Positions 1 through 5,110 of a stretch of DNA of 5,110 nt are shown here, in pieces. The DNA is from Planctomycetota bacterium (GTDB lineage: Bacteria > Planctomycetota > Planctomycetia > Pirellulales > Pirellulaceae): NCBI GenBank assembly GCA_019347795.1, contig JAHWKS010000496.1:1-5110 (forward strand), read 5' to 3'. The notes beneath the pieces were generated by a model. It searched no databases and was not told the DNA's origin. It saw only the letters and a list, made by a program, of their open reading frames with translations. How positions within the stretch are numbered: position 1 is the stretch's first letter; every line of letters starts with the position of its first letter. The position numbers and the translations under genes were made by a program.

Positions 1-1
1 G

Positions 2-244
2 GCCCGCTTCGAAAAGCAAGGGAAGATGGACAGCCTCCACAATCAAATCGTGGAGCGGAAGGCGATCGGTCTCATTCGCGACAACGCGAAAATTAAAGAG
101 AAGACGTACGAGCCGGAGCGGCCGAACATCTCCGCGGCCGACATCGCGATCGGCGGCCGGAGCGAGGAAGACACCGCGATTCCCGAGGCGAAGTACGCCG
201 ACCGAACCGAAGAAGAGTTGAAGCCCGCCCAGGAGCGCGGGTAA
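2..244 (+). CDS. tig: Trigger factor, C-terminal fragment (5' end outside window)
   Basis: The frame is open from the left edge to a TAA at 242-244, giving about 80 residues, so this is only the end of a gene. The first ~35 residues (A-R-F-E-K-Q-G-K-M-D-S-L-H-N-Q-I-V-E-R-K, then A-I-G-L-I) resemble the last helices of the trigger factor C-terminal (chaperone) domain, where an 'L-x-x-Q-I-x-E-R-K-x-x-x-x-I' pattern followed by a Lys/Glu-rich stretch is usual. Trigger factor is a ribosome-bound chaperone and peptidyl-prolyl isomerase that shields nascent chains. The remaining ~45 residues are acidic, rich in E, D, P and A, and probably disordered, a tail longer than in E. coli. The ATG at 26-28 is internal, not a start, because the similarity begins before it. 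The ribosome-binding and PPIase domains would lie upstream of the window, so the identification rests on a short stretch. An unrelated helical protein is possible. Confidence 0.68.
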   Translation, partial: ARFEKQGKMDSLHNQIVERKAIGLIRDNAKIKEKTYEPERPNISAADIAIGGRSEEDTAIPEAKYADRTEEELKPAQERG

Positions 245-250
245 CGTAGT

Positions 251-267
251 GCGGGCGGCTCGCCTGC
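251..267 (+). repeat. GC-rich word, copy A (partner at 513-528)
   Basis: CGGGCGGCTCGCCTGC at 252-267 matches CGGGCGGTCGCCTGC at 514-528 except for one extra C. Both lie in the same intergenic gap. Copy B forms the left arm of the hairpin at 516-577, but copy A has no complementary arm nearby. This may be a relic of a dispersed intergenic repeat. With only two copies and strong GC bias, chance is not excluded. Confidence 0.4.
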
Positions 268-515
268 ACATTCTTTCCTGCTGCCGCGTCGCCGCTCGGC
301 CCGGAGGAATCCGGCGCTTCTTCGCGGTCCATCAACACGTTTTGCACCCACTCGCGGAGGGGGTGTTCCTCGTTAAGCTCTTTCCCGCCTGCCACTTACG
401 TACTTATTCGATTCCGATAAATCAACGGGCGGAAAGTCGCTACATTGAACGAGCCACTCACTGAGGCGCGACAACCACCCAGTTGAGGATTCTTATTCGC
501 GCCGCAGTACGTCCG

Positions 516-590
516 GGCGGTCGCCTGCGGGACAGGACGCCCTGGGGAGTAGGACGCCCCGCCAGCAGGCGACCGCCTTTTTCTTTTCTT
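516..590 (+). terminator. 13-bp perfect hairpin with T-rich tail
   Basis: Left arm GGCGGTCGCCTGC (516-528) is perfectly complementary to GCAGGCGACCGCC (565-577). It is followed at once by a T-rich run with single C interruptions (578-590), as in an intrinsic terminator reading on the + strand. The 36-base loop is longer than usual. It contains AGGACGCCC twice (534-542 and 551-559) and can add an inner GGGG/CCCC stem (544-547 with 557-560). The hairpin lies about 270 bases after the trigger-factor stop and 170 bases before the DUF11 gene. It could end a long 3' untranslated region of tig, end a small RNA, or be a mobile intergenic repeat that happens to terminate. The stem is certain; the function is inferred. 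Confidence 0.6.
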
Positions 591-597
591 GCTGGGA

Positions 598-616
598 TTG
601 CCGGCACGTCCGGCAA
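598..616. other. Small perfect hairpin, 7-bp stem
   Basis: TTGCCGG (598-604) and CCGGCAA (610-616) are exact reverse complements around a 5-base loop, CACGT. There is no T-tract after it on the + strand and no A-tract before it that would make it a minus-strand terminator. It could be an operator-like inverted repeat upstream of the DUF11 gene, or a chance hairpin in GC-rich DNA. It lies about 145 bases before that gene's start. Confidence 0.3.
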
Positions 617-749
617 AATCGGCGCCGGCGCATCAGGGGCGTTGTCTTTTCTCAACCGCCCATGATGAAAAAACGCCGCATGTTGCCCAAACGCGTTCTA
701 CGCTTCCCGTGGAAATCAGCCGGCGCACCCCTGCGTCCGGTTCTCTGGG

Positions 750-756
750 AAGGGAG
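750..756 (+). promoter_or_regulatory. Ribosome binding site of the DUF11 gene
   Basis: AAGGGAG ends five bases before the ATG at 762, close to a Shine-Dalgarno core at normal spacing. It supports 762 as the start. The protein then begins with a basic n-region and a hydrophobic stretch, as expected for an exported protein. Confidence 0.65.
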
Positions 757-761
757 TTGCG

Positions 762-3422
762 ATGGAGCGACTGCGCACGCACGCGCGCCTTGCGGCGACG
801 CTCGCCGTAGCGGCGAGCGTGGCTTGCGGGTGCGCGCAGTTCCGCGTGCCGCAGATCGACCCGACCGGGCAGCGGATCTTTCTGCCGGCGCCCGCCTCGA
901 CGACGCTGGTGTCGCCGTTTGCCGGGACGGCGCCGGTCGCCACCACGGCGGATGCTTCGCTGTTTCCTCGCCCGGCGTGGGTCGCGCCGCCTCCGCCGCC
1001 GCCGTGCGCGACGCCCTTCGCGCCTCAACCGGCAATCGTTCCGGCGACGCCGGTCTGTCCGCCGACGCCGGTTTGCCCACCAACGCTTGTTTGCCCACCG
1101 CCGGCGGTGCTGCCGCAAGTGCAAGTTCCGGCGGCCCCCGCCCCGGCGGCGGTTGTCCCGGTGACTCCCGTGGCGATTGTCGGCCAAGAGGAGCTTGTCC
1201 TCTCGCCGGTCCGCATCATCGCGCCGGTGGGCAGTCAGGTCGTGCTCCTGGCGGGACTACGGGCGCCGACCGGCCAGTTTTCGCCGGGACAGCCGATCGA
1301 ATGGACCCTTTCGCAGGAGAGCGTCGGCCACTTTGTCGAAGTCGGCGACGATTGTGAGCACCTCCTCTGCCACTGGCGGCGGCGGGCGCCGCGCAAGTTG
1401 AGCAACAATTACGCCGTCGGCCGCACCGCGAGAACGGACCAGGTGATTACCCGCGGCAACGCCAATCCCGGGGACGACATCTGGCTGCAGCGCGGGCAGG
1501 CGTGGCTTAGTCTCTCCTCGCCGACGGAGGGAGTCAGCCTTGTGACGGCCCTGGCGCCCGAGGCGGAAGGTTGGGATCGCCGCCAACAGACGGCCGAGAT
1601 TTATTGGGTGAACGCGCAGTGGACGCTCCCGGCGCCGGCTCACGTGCGCGCGGGGCAGGCGCATTCGCTCACCACGGTCATCACTCGGCCGAACACACTG
1701 GAGCCGGTGAGCGGCTGGATTGTGCGGTACGAGATCACCGGCGGGGCGCCGGCGGCGTTCACGCAGCAGGGAGACCAGGCGATCGACGTGATCACCGACG
1801 CCACCGGCGCCGCAACGGCGCCGCTCTTCCCGCAGGCCGGGACAGCCGGCGCGACTGAGGTGCGGATTCAGATCATTCGCCCCGCGACAGCGCCGCACGA
1901 GCCGAATCGCCTGCTCGTGGGCGAAGGAGCAACCACCGTGTCGTGGAGCGCCCCCGCCCTGGCGGTGAACATGGCCGGTCCGGCGACGGCCGCGGTCGAT
2001 ACGACGCTGTCCTATCGCATGGACGTCGCCAATCCCGGCGACACCGCCGCGGGCGACGTGACCGTCACGTTCGCGGCGCCGCCGGGAATCGCCATCTTGA
2101 ACAGCAATCCGCCCGGATCGGTGTTCGGCAACCGCATCGAATGGCCGCTGGGGCAACTGGCGCCGGGAACCGTGCAGTCGCTGGTGGTGAATTGCCGGGC
2201 GCAGCAGCCGGGGGACTTCAATTGCTGTGCCGTTGCCCGCTCCGCCGCCGATAACCTCCAAGCCGAGAACTGCGTGCTGACCCGCGTCGTGCAGGAGACG
2301 ATGCGGCTTGAAATGACCGGTCCCGATCGGGCCGCGGTCGGCGAGCAGGTTCAATATCGAGTCGTCGTGCGAAACGAAGGGGGCGCTCCGCTGACGGGCG
2401 TGATCCTGCGCGACGTCTTCGACGACGGCTTCCAGCACGCGCAGTCCGCAAGTCCCATCGAGAAGGAGATCCCTGGCGATATTGCTCCCGGCCAACAAGC
2501 CGAAATAGCCGTCACCTTCCGGGTGGCGAAGGCGGGCACGCTCTGCCACACGATGACCGCCACCACCGCCGCCGGACAAACGGCGCAAGCCCGGGCGTGT
2601 CTGGTGGCCACCGAACCGCCGCCCCCGCAGTTGAACCCGGCGGTGACGGCGCGGGCCTCGGGACCGGCGGAATTGCAGGTCGGCCAAATGGGCGAGTATT
2701 TCGTGGAAGCGGTGAACTCGGGCCAGGCGCCGCTGACAGGAGTCCGCGTCGCCGTGAGCACGAGCGCGAGTCTGCAGGCGGCGGCCGCGAGCGATGCGGA
2801 GATTCGCCAGCAGGTCGGGGGTCAACTGGTCTGGACCGTCGATCGACTCGCGTCGGGTGAGACGCGCCGCTTCCAGGTCAACTGCCGGGCTTTGCAGGTC
2901 GATCCGCAAGCGGCCGTCCGCGCCGTCGTCACGACGCGCGAGCAAGTGCAAGACGCCGCCGACGCGGTGACGCGAGTCGTGCCCGCTCCGCAGCCGGCGC
3001 CTTCACGCAAGCCGGGCCCGGCATCGCAGCCCGAACCGCAGGCCGCGGGCGAGGGAATCGAAATGACGGTTGACGATTTGAACGATCCCGCCTCCGCCGG
3101 CGACGCAGTCACGTATGTGTTGATCGTCAAGAACACGTCGAGCGTCGCGGATCAAAATGTGGCCATCACCGTCACGCTTCCCGAGAATACTCGCCTGGTG
3201 CGCCTGAGCGGCCCCACCGCCACCCGCCGCGTGTCTCCTGACGGCCGGACGCTCGACCTCGCGCCGGTGCTGGAGATCCGGGCCGGCGAGGCCCTTCCGC
3301 CGTATCGCATCGAAGTCGCACCGCAGCAGTCCGGCCGTCTTCTGTTCCGCGCCGAGGCGACCAGCCAGCGCCATCCGCAGAGCATTACCGTCGACGAAGA
3401 GACGACCGTTCTGGCCCCCTGA
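762..3422 (+). CDS. Exported DUF11-repeat surface protein with Pro/Cys-rich linker, planctomycete type
   Basis: 886 residues; the function is unknown and a structural or adhesive role at the cell envelope is inferred. Residues 1-24 form a signal peptide: basic MERLRTHAR, a hydrophobic Leu/Ala/Val stretch 10-21, then Cys22 and Cys24, either of which could be lipidated although neither lipobox is canonical. Residues 26-42 (F-R-V-P-Q-I-D-P-T-G-Q-R-I-F-L-P) match a block I recall from planctomycete surface proteins. Residues 71-138 are a Pro/Ala-rich linker with three TPVCPP-like hexapeptides (96-113). Two Ig-like regions follow, about 143-285 and 286-396. Four DUF11-type beta-sandwich repeats follow: about 397-510, 514-617, 624-740 and 765-886. 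They share the pattern 'G-P-x-x-A-x-V/G-x-x-x-x-Y-x-x-x-V-x-N-x-G-x-x-x-x-x-x-V', clearest at 406-436, 520-549 and 634-663. A second Pro-rich spacer (741-763) precedes repeat 4. There are 15 cysteines in all. No transmembrane anchor, sortase motif or catalytic motif is visible. The start at 762 is supported by AAGGGAG at 750-756. No clear terminator follows the TGA. Confidence 0.9.
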   Translation: MERLRTHARLAATLAVAASVACGCAQFRVPQIDPTGQRIFLPAPASTTLVSPFAGTAPVATTADASLFPRPAWVAPPPPPPCATPFAPQPAIVPATPVCPPTPVCPPTLVCPPPAVLPQVQVPAAPAPAAVVPVTPVAIVGQEELVLSPVRIIAPVGSQVVLLAGLRAPTGQFSPGQPIEWTLSQESVGHFVEVGDDCEHLLCHWRRRAPRKLSNNYAVGRTARTDQVITRGNANPGDDIWLQRGQAWLSLSSPTEGVSLVTALAPEAEGWDRRQQTAEIYWVNAQWTLPAPAHVRAGQAHSLTTVITRPNTLEPVSGWIVRYEITGGAPAAFTQQGDQAIDVITDATGAATAPLFPQAGTAGATEVRIQIIRPATAPHEPNRLLVGEGATTVSWSAPALAVNMAGPATAAVDTTLSYRMDVANPGDTAAGDVTVTFAAPPGIAILNSNPPGSVFGNRIEWPLGQLAPGTVQSLVVNCRAQQPGDFNCCAVARSAADNLQAENCVLTRVVQETMRLEMTGPDRAAVGEQVQYRVVVRNEGGAPLTGVILRDVFDDGFQHAQSASPIEKEIPGDIAPGQQAEIAVTFRVAKAGTLCHTMTATTAAGQTAQARACLVATEPPPPQLNPAVTARASGPAELQVGQMGEYFVEAVNSGQAPLTGVRVAVSTSASLQAAAASDAEIRQQVGGQLVWTVDRLASGETRRFQVNCRALQVDPQAAVRAVVTTREQVQDAADAVTRVVPAPQPAPSRKPGPASQPEPQAAGEGIEMTVDDLNDPASAGDAVTYVLIVKNTSSVADQNVAITVTLPENTRLVRLSGPTATRRVSPDGRTLDLAPVLEIRAGEALPPYRIEVAPQQSGRLLFRAEATSQRHPQSITVDEETTVLAP
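1047..1100 (+). repeat. Three tandem 18-base units coding (T-P/L-V-C-P-P)x3
   Basis: Units at 1047-1064, 1065-1082 and 1083-1100 are in register with the codons of the DUF11 gene and encode TPVCPP, TPVCPP and TLVCPP (residues 96-113). The units differ mainly at third codon positions. The hexapeptide has therefore been kept while the DNA drifted, apart from one Pro-to-Leu change. The result is a cysteine every six residues (99, 105, 111) in an extended proline-rich linker. Confidence 0.85.
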
Positions 3423-3497
3423 GACATCGACAGGGATGGTGAAAAGAGGCGAACCGGACGCTCGCGTGTTGCGGCTGATTTTTCTCGCAAAGGCGCG
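3423..3497. other. Gap after DUF11 gene, no clear terminator
   Basis: The only T-rich run (3479-3483) is preceded by very weak pairing. The short TTGCG/CGCAA arms flank the T-run rather than preceding it, which does not fit an intrinsic terminator. Transcription of the DUF11 gene may end by another means, or read on into the cold-shock gene. Confidence 0.4.
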
Positions 3498-3525
3498 TTG
3501 ATTCGAGGCGGGCAGACGCTACAAT
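3498..3525 (+). promoter_or_regulatory. Sigma70-like promoter of the cold-shock gene
   Basis: TTGATT (3498-3503) and TACAAT (3520-3525) are separated by 16 bases. This gives 4/6 and 5/6 matches to the TTGACA and TATAAT consensus at near-ideal spacing. The predicted transcription start is near 3532, about 75 bases before the ATG at 3608. It is the best promoter match in the window. Confidence 0.65.
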
Positions 3526-3531
3526 CGGTGG

Positions 3532-3607
3532 AGTTGCGGCGTTGGGGTTGTTGTCGCCGGCCTGGCGAACCGACGCCCAAAGAGGTTTTTCACGAATTGG
3601 ATCGCGA
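3532..3607 (+). promoter_or_regulatory. Predicted structured 5' leader of the cold-shock gene
   Basis: The leader can fold into nested stems: outer TTGGG (3542-3546) with CCCAA (3576-3580), inner TCGCC (3554-3558) with GGCGA (3564-3568) around a GGCCT loop. The purine-rich AGAGG (3581-3585) sits directly after the outer stem but 22 bases before the ATG, too far for a normal Shine-Dalgarno site. Only GGA (3599-3601) is at proper spacing. Long structured leaders are known to control cold-shock mRNAs in E. coli (cspA). Similar control here is inference. Confidence 0.35.
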
Positions 3608-3805
3608 ATGGCAGAAGGTACGATCAAGCGTCTCACCGACAAGGGTTACGGATTCATCGAGACCAGCAGCGGTCAGGACATCTTTTTCCACTTGTCGAAC
3701 CTGGACGACGTCCAGTTTGACGACCTGTACGAGGGCCAGAAGGTTTCGTACACCGAAGGCCGCGGCCCCAAAGGCCCGCGCGCCGAGAACGTCAAGCCGG
3801 TCTAG
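3608..3805 (+). CDS. Cold-shock-domain protein (CspA family), 65 aa
   Basis: A single OB-fold cold-shock domain covers the whole protein, which has the usual length for the family (65-70 residues). RNP1 is K-G-Y-G-F-I at residues 12-17 and RNP2 is D-I-F-F-H-L-S at 24-30, with the aromatic residues Y14, F16, F26, F27 and H28 that stack on single-stranded nucleic acid. Such proteins bind RNA or ssDNA in the cytoplasm, melt RNA structure and aid translation or transcription antitermination. The usual 'K-W-F-N' after the first strand is replaced by K-R-L-T (7-10), so one stacking Trp is missing, a variant I recall from other cold-shock proteins. ATG 3608 is chosen because the domain begins right after it. 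The in-frame TTG at 3542 would add 22 residues lacking homology and overlap the leader. The gene has its own promoter and intrinsic terminator, so it is probably monocistronic. Confidence 0.95.
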   Translation: MAEGTIKRLTDKGYGFIETSSGQDIFFHLSNLDDVQFDDLYEGQKVSYTEGRGPKGPRAENVKPV

Positions 3806-3838
3806 CCGCGAAGCTCCCGCACGAGCGCGATCGACCCA

Positions 3839-3868
3839 GAAGCCGACGGAACTGCCGCCGGCTTTTTT
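3839..3868 (+). terminator. Intrinsic terminator of the cold-shock gene
   Basis: AGCCGACGG (3841-3849) pairs with CCGCCGGCT (3855-3863) around the loop AACTG, with one A-C mismatch, and the run of six T ends at 3868. It lies 35 bases after the stop codon. A longer-range pair, CGCACGA (3818-3824) with TCGTGCG (3868-3874), encloses the hairpin and could stabilise or compete with it. There is no A-run on the left side, so it should not work for the convergent mgtE gene. Confidence 0.85.
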
Positions 3869-3877
3869 CGTGCGAGC

Positions 3878-3903
3878 GGCTCTGCGTCCCGGCTCTGCGT
3901 CCC
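3878..3903. repeat. Exact 13-bp tandem duplication
   Basis: GGCTCTGCGTCCC occurs twice back to back (3878-3890, 3891-3903) in the short space between the convergent cold-shock and mgtE genes. The absence of any mismatch suggests a recent slippage or duplication event. No function is apparent. Confidence 0.8.
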
Positions 3904-3935
3904 GAGGGGCGGGCTCCCGCGCAACTCGTCCCGCG

Positions 3936-5110
3936 TTACTGCAACAGCGCCAGGGCGACGTTCATGTAAATCACGATGCCGAGGATGTCGACAATCCCGG
4001 CCACAAACGGATTGCTCATCATGGCGGGGTCGAGGCCGAGCCGTTTGAAGAACAGCGGCAAGAGCGCGCCGGAGAGGGCGCCGGCGATCACCACCAACAG
4101 CAGCGTCACCGGCAGGATCAGCGCCGGCTTGAGCGACTTCGCCTCATCCGCCAAAAACCAGGCGGACATGATCCCGCACAGTGCGAGGAAGCCGCCCAGG
4201 ATCAGGCCGATCAGCAATTCGCGCCCCAGGACGCGGACCCAGTCGCTCACTTTAATCTCGCCGCTGGTGAGGCCCGTGATGATGAGCGTCGCCGACTGAT
4301 TGCCCGAGTTGCCGCCGCTGGAGATCACCAGCGGAATGAAGATCACCAGCCAGGGAAACGTGGCCAGCCGGCCTTCGTATTGATCGAGCGCGAACGCGGT
4401 GAGCAGGGCGCCGAAGAAGAGGATGATCAGCCACATGCCCCGCTTCCAACTGAGGGTGAGGATGGGCGTGTGCATGTAGCTCATCTCCAGCGGCTCCATG
4501 CCGCCCAGCCGCTGCACGTCTTCGGCCGCCTCTTCGTGGAAGACGTCGATCACGTCGTCGTGCGTGATGATGCCCAGCATCCGCCGCTCGTCGTCCAGGA
4601 CGGGAATCGCCAGCAGGTCGTACCTGGCCACCTTCTGGGCCACCTCCTCCTGATCGTCGCGGGCGTTGCAGGCGACCAACTCGGTCTCCATCAGGTCGCT
4701 CAGCCGCCGCCCGGGCTTGTTGATGTTCGTCACCAGTTGCCGGGCGGACACCAGCCCGCGGAGGTGATCCCCTTCATCGACGATGTAGAGGTAGTAAATC
4801 GTCTCCAGATCGCCGGCCTGGCGGGACAGCTCGTCCAGCGCTTCCCGCACCGTCAGCGTTTCGGCGAGCTTGGCCACGTCGGTGGTCATGATCGAGCCGG
4901 CGGTTCCCTCCGGGTACGCCTGCAGACGGAGGATGTCTCGCCGCTCGACCGCCGGCACGCGGGAGAGAATGTCCTCGACGATCTCTTCCGGCACGTCGTT
5001 GAGCACGTCCACGCGATCGTCGGACGCCAGCTCTGCGATCAGCGCCGCCACCCCTTCCCGGCTTTGGGTCGAGATGATCTCGACCTGCATCGGGTGCTCC
5101 AGGTACGTGA
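3936..5110 (-). CDS. mgtE: MgtE-family Mg2+ channel/transporter (N-terminus outside window)
   Basis: The frame runs from a TAA at 3936-3938 to the right edge with no stop. The Met at 5088-5090 is probably internal: codons before it stay open (T-Y-L-E-H-P), and only ~57 residues would precede the first CBS domain, where ~130 is usual. Counting from that Met: the end of the MgtE_N helical domain 1-57; a CBS pair about 64-122 (A-G-S-I-M-T-T) and 128-185; a connecting 'plug' helix about 186-205; then five membrane segments near 217-235, 244-258, 291-313, 323-347 and 361-383. The signature G-G-N-S-G-N-Q-S-A-T (259-268) and Asp368 in the last segment (V-D-I-L-G-I, corresponding to the pore Asp of Thermus MgtE by position) support a Mg2+ pathway. 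In the family, cytosolic Mg2+ bound between the N and CBS domains closes the channel. Any M-box riboswitch would lie outside the window. The gene is convergent with the cold-shock gene. Confidence 0.95.
   Translation of the reverse strand, partial: TYLEHPMQVEIISTQSREGVAALIAELASDDRVDVLNDVPEEIVEDILSRVPAVERRDILRLQAYPEGTAGSIMTTDVAKLAETLTVREALDELSRQAGDLETIYYLYIVDEGDHLRGLVSARQLVTNINKPGRRLSDLMETELVACNARDDQEEVAQKVARYDLLAIPVLDDERRMLGIITHDDVIDVFHEEAAEDVQRLGGMEPLEMSYMHTPILTLSWKRGMWLIILFFGALLTAFALDQYEGRLATFPWLVIFIPLVISSGGNSGNQSATLIITGLTSGEIKVSDWVRVLGRELLIGLILGGFLALCGIMSAWFLADEAKSLKPALILPVTLLLVVIAGALSGALLPLFFKRLGLDPAMMSNPFVAGIVDILGIVIYMNVALALLQ

Larger units (their letters stand above)
245..761. other. 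517-base intergenic region, no convincing gene
   Basis: Short open frames exist on both strands, but their translations are Arg/Pro/Ala-rich with no recognisable domain, and none has a good ribosome binding site. The region holds a GC-rich word at 251-267 that recurs at 513-528, an isolated TACATT (441-446) that could be a -10 box but lacks a matching -35, a strong hairpin with a T-rich tail (516-590), a small perfect hairpin (598-616), and the 10-base palindrome GCGCCGGCGC (622-631). No clear promoter for the downstream DUF11 gene was found. A TTGTCT at 642-647 has only 13 bases before the nearest -10-like CATGAT, which is too short. No terminator is seen directly after the trigger-factor stop. 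Confidence 0.7.

Noticed and set aside
622..631. Palindrome GCGCCGGCGC as an operator
   Set aside because: A 10-base GC-only palindrome is common by chance at this base composition and nothing else supports it.
642..666. TTGTCT / CATGAT as promoter of the DUF11 gene
   Set aside because: The spacer is only 13 bases, too short for a sigma70 promoter.
633..1187. Minus-strand open frames over the start of the DUF11 gene with Arg-rich or Gly/Thr-rich repeats
   Set aside because: The apparent repeats mirror the Pro/Cys hexapeptide codons on the other strand; no independent coding evidence.
662..1357. Open frame on the plus strand starting M-M-K-K-R-R and overlapping the DUF11 gene
   Set aside because: The first ~30 codons look signal-like, but the rest is Arg/Gly/Ala-rich out-of-frame translation of the DUF11 gene and the start has no good ribosome binding site.
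1257..2951. Long open frame on the minus strand (564 codons) across the DUF11 gene
   Set aside because: Its translation is Arg/Gly/His-rich with no domain. It is the antisense shadow expected from a high-GC gene, and the plus-strand product is clearly a coherent repeat protein.
3468..3490. TTGCG/CGCAA hairpin with T-run as terminator of the DUF11 gene
   Set aside because: The T-run lies inside the loop, not after the stem, and the stem has only five pairs.
3542..3607. TTG start giving a 22-residue extension of the cold-shock protein
   Set aside because: The family starts directly before the G-T-I-K strand, the extension has no similarity, and it overlaps the folded leader with no ribosome binding site in front.
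5088..5090. ATG as the true start of mgtE
   Set aside because: The frame stays open to the window edge and the N-terminal helical domain would be less than half its normal length, so an upstream start outside the window is more likely.

Overview
This high-GC window reads like a chromosomal segment of a planctomycete (Planctomycetota, Pirellulales-like). That is an inference. It rests mainly on the large secreted DUF11-repeat protein, whose N-terminus (Cys-Ala-Gln-Phe-Arg-Val-Pro followed by a D-P-T-G-Q-R-I-F-L-P block) and whose 'ATIYWVxAQWT'-like segment I recall as typical of planctomycete cell-surface proteins. The weak Shine-Dalgarno site of the cold-shock gene and a TTGATT-16-TACAAT promoter are compatible with this but do not prove it.

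Layout. (1) Positions 2-244 (+): the C-terminal end of a protein that looks like trigger factor (tig), cut by the window edge. (2) Positions 245-761: a 517-base gap with no convincing gene. It holds a strong 13-bp hairpin with a T-rich tail (516-590), a second small hairpin, and two near-copies of a GC-rich 15-16-base word. (3) Positions 762-3422 (+): an 886-residue exported, probably envelope-associated protein with a Pro/Cys-rich linker, two Ig-like regions and four DUF11-type repeats. (4) Positions 3423-3607: intergenic, with a good sigma70-like promoter and a structured leader of about 75 bases. (5) Positions 3608-3805 (+): a 65-residue cold-shock-domain protein. (6) Positions 3806-3935: a clear intrinsic terminator and an exact 13-bp tandem duplication. 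(7) Positions 3936-5110 (-): an MgtE-type Mg2+ channel/transporter, convergent with the cold-shock gene and open at the right edge, so its N-terminus lies outside.

The genes do not form an obvious pathway. The cold-shock gene appears monocistronic (own promoter, own terminator), the DUF11 gene has its own ribosome binding site after a long gap, and mgtE belongs to a transcription unit entering from the right. I see no mobile element, CRISPR array, tRNA or rRNA. No new multi-gene system is evident. The most unusual parts are the cysteine pattern of the DUF11 protein and the structured non-coding gap before it.
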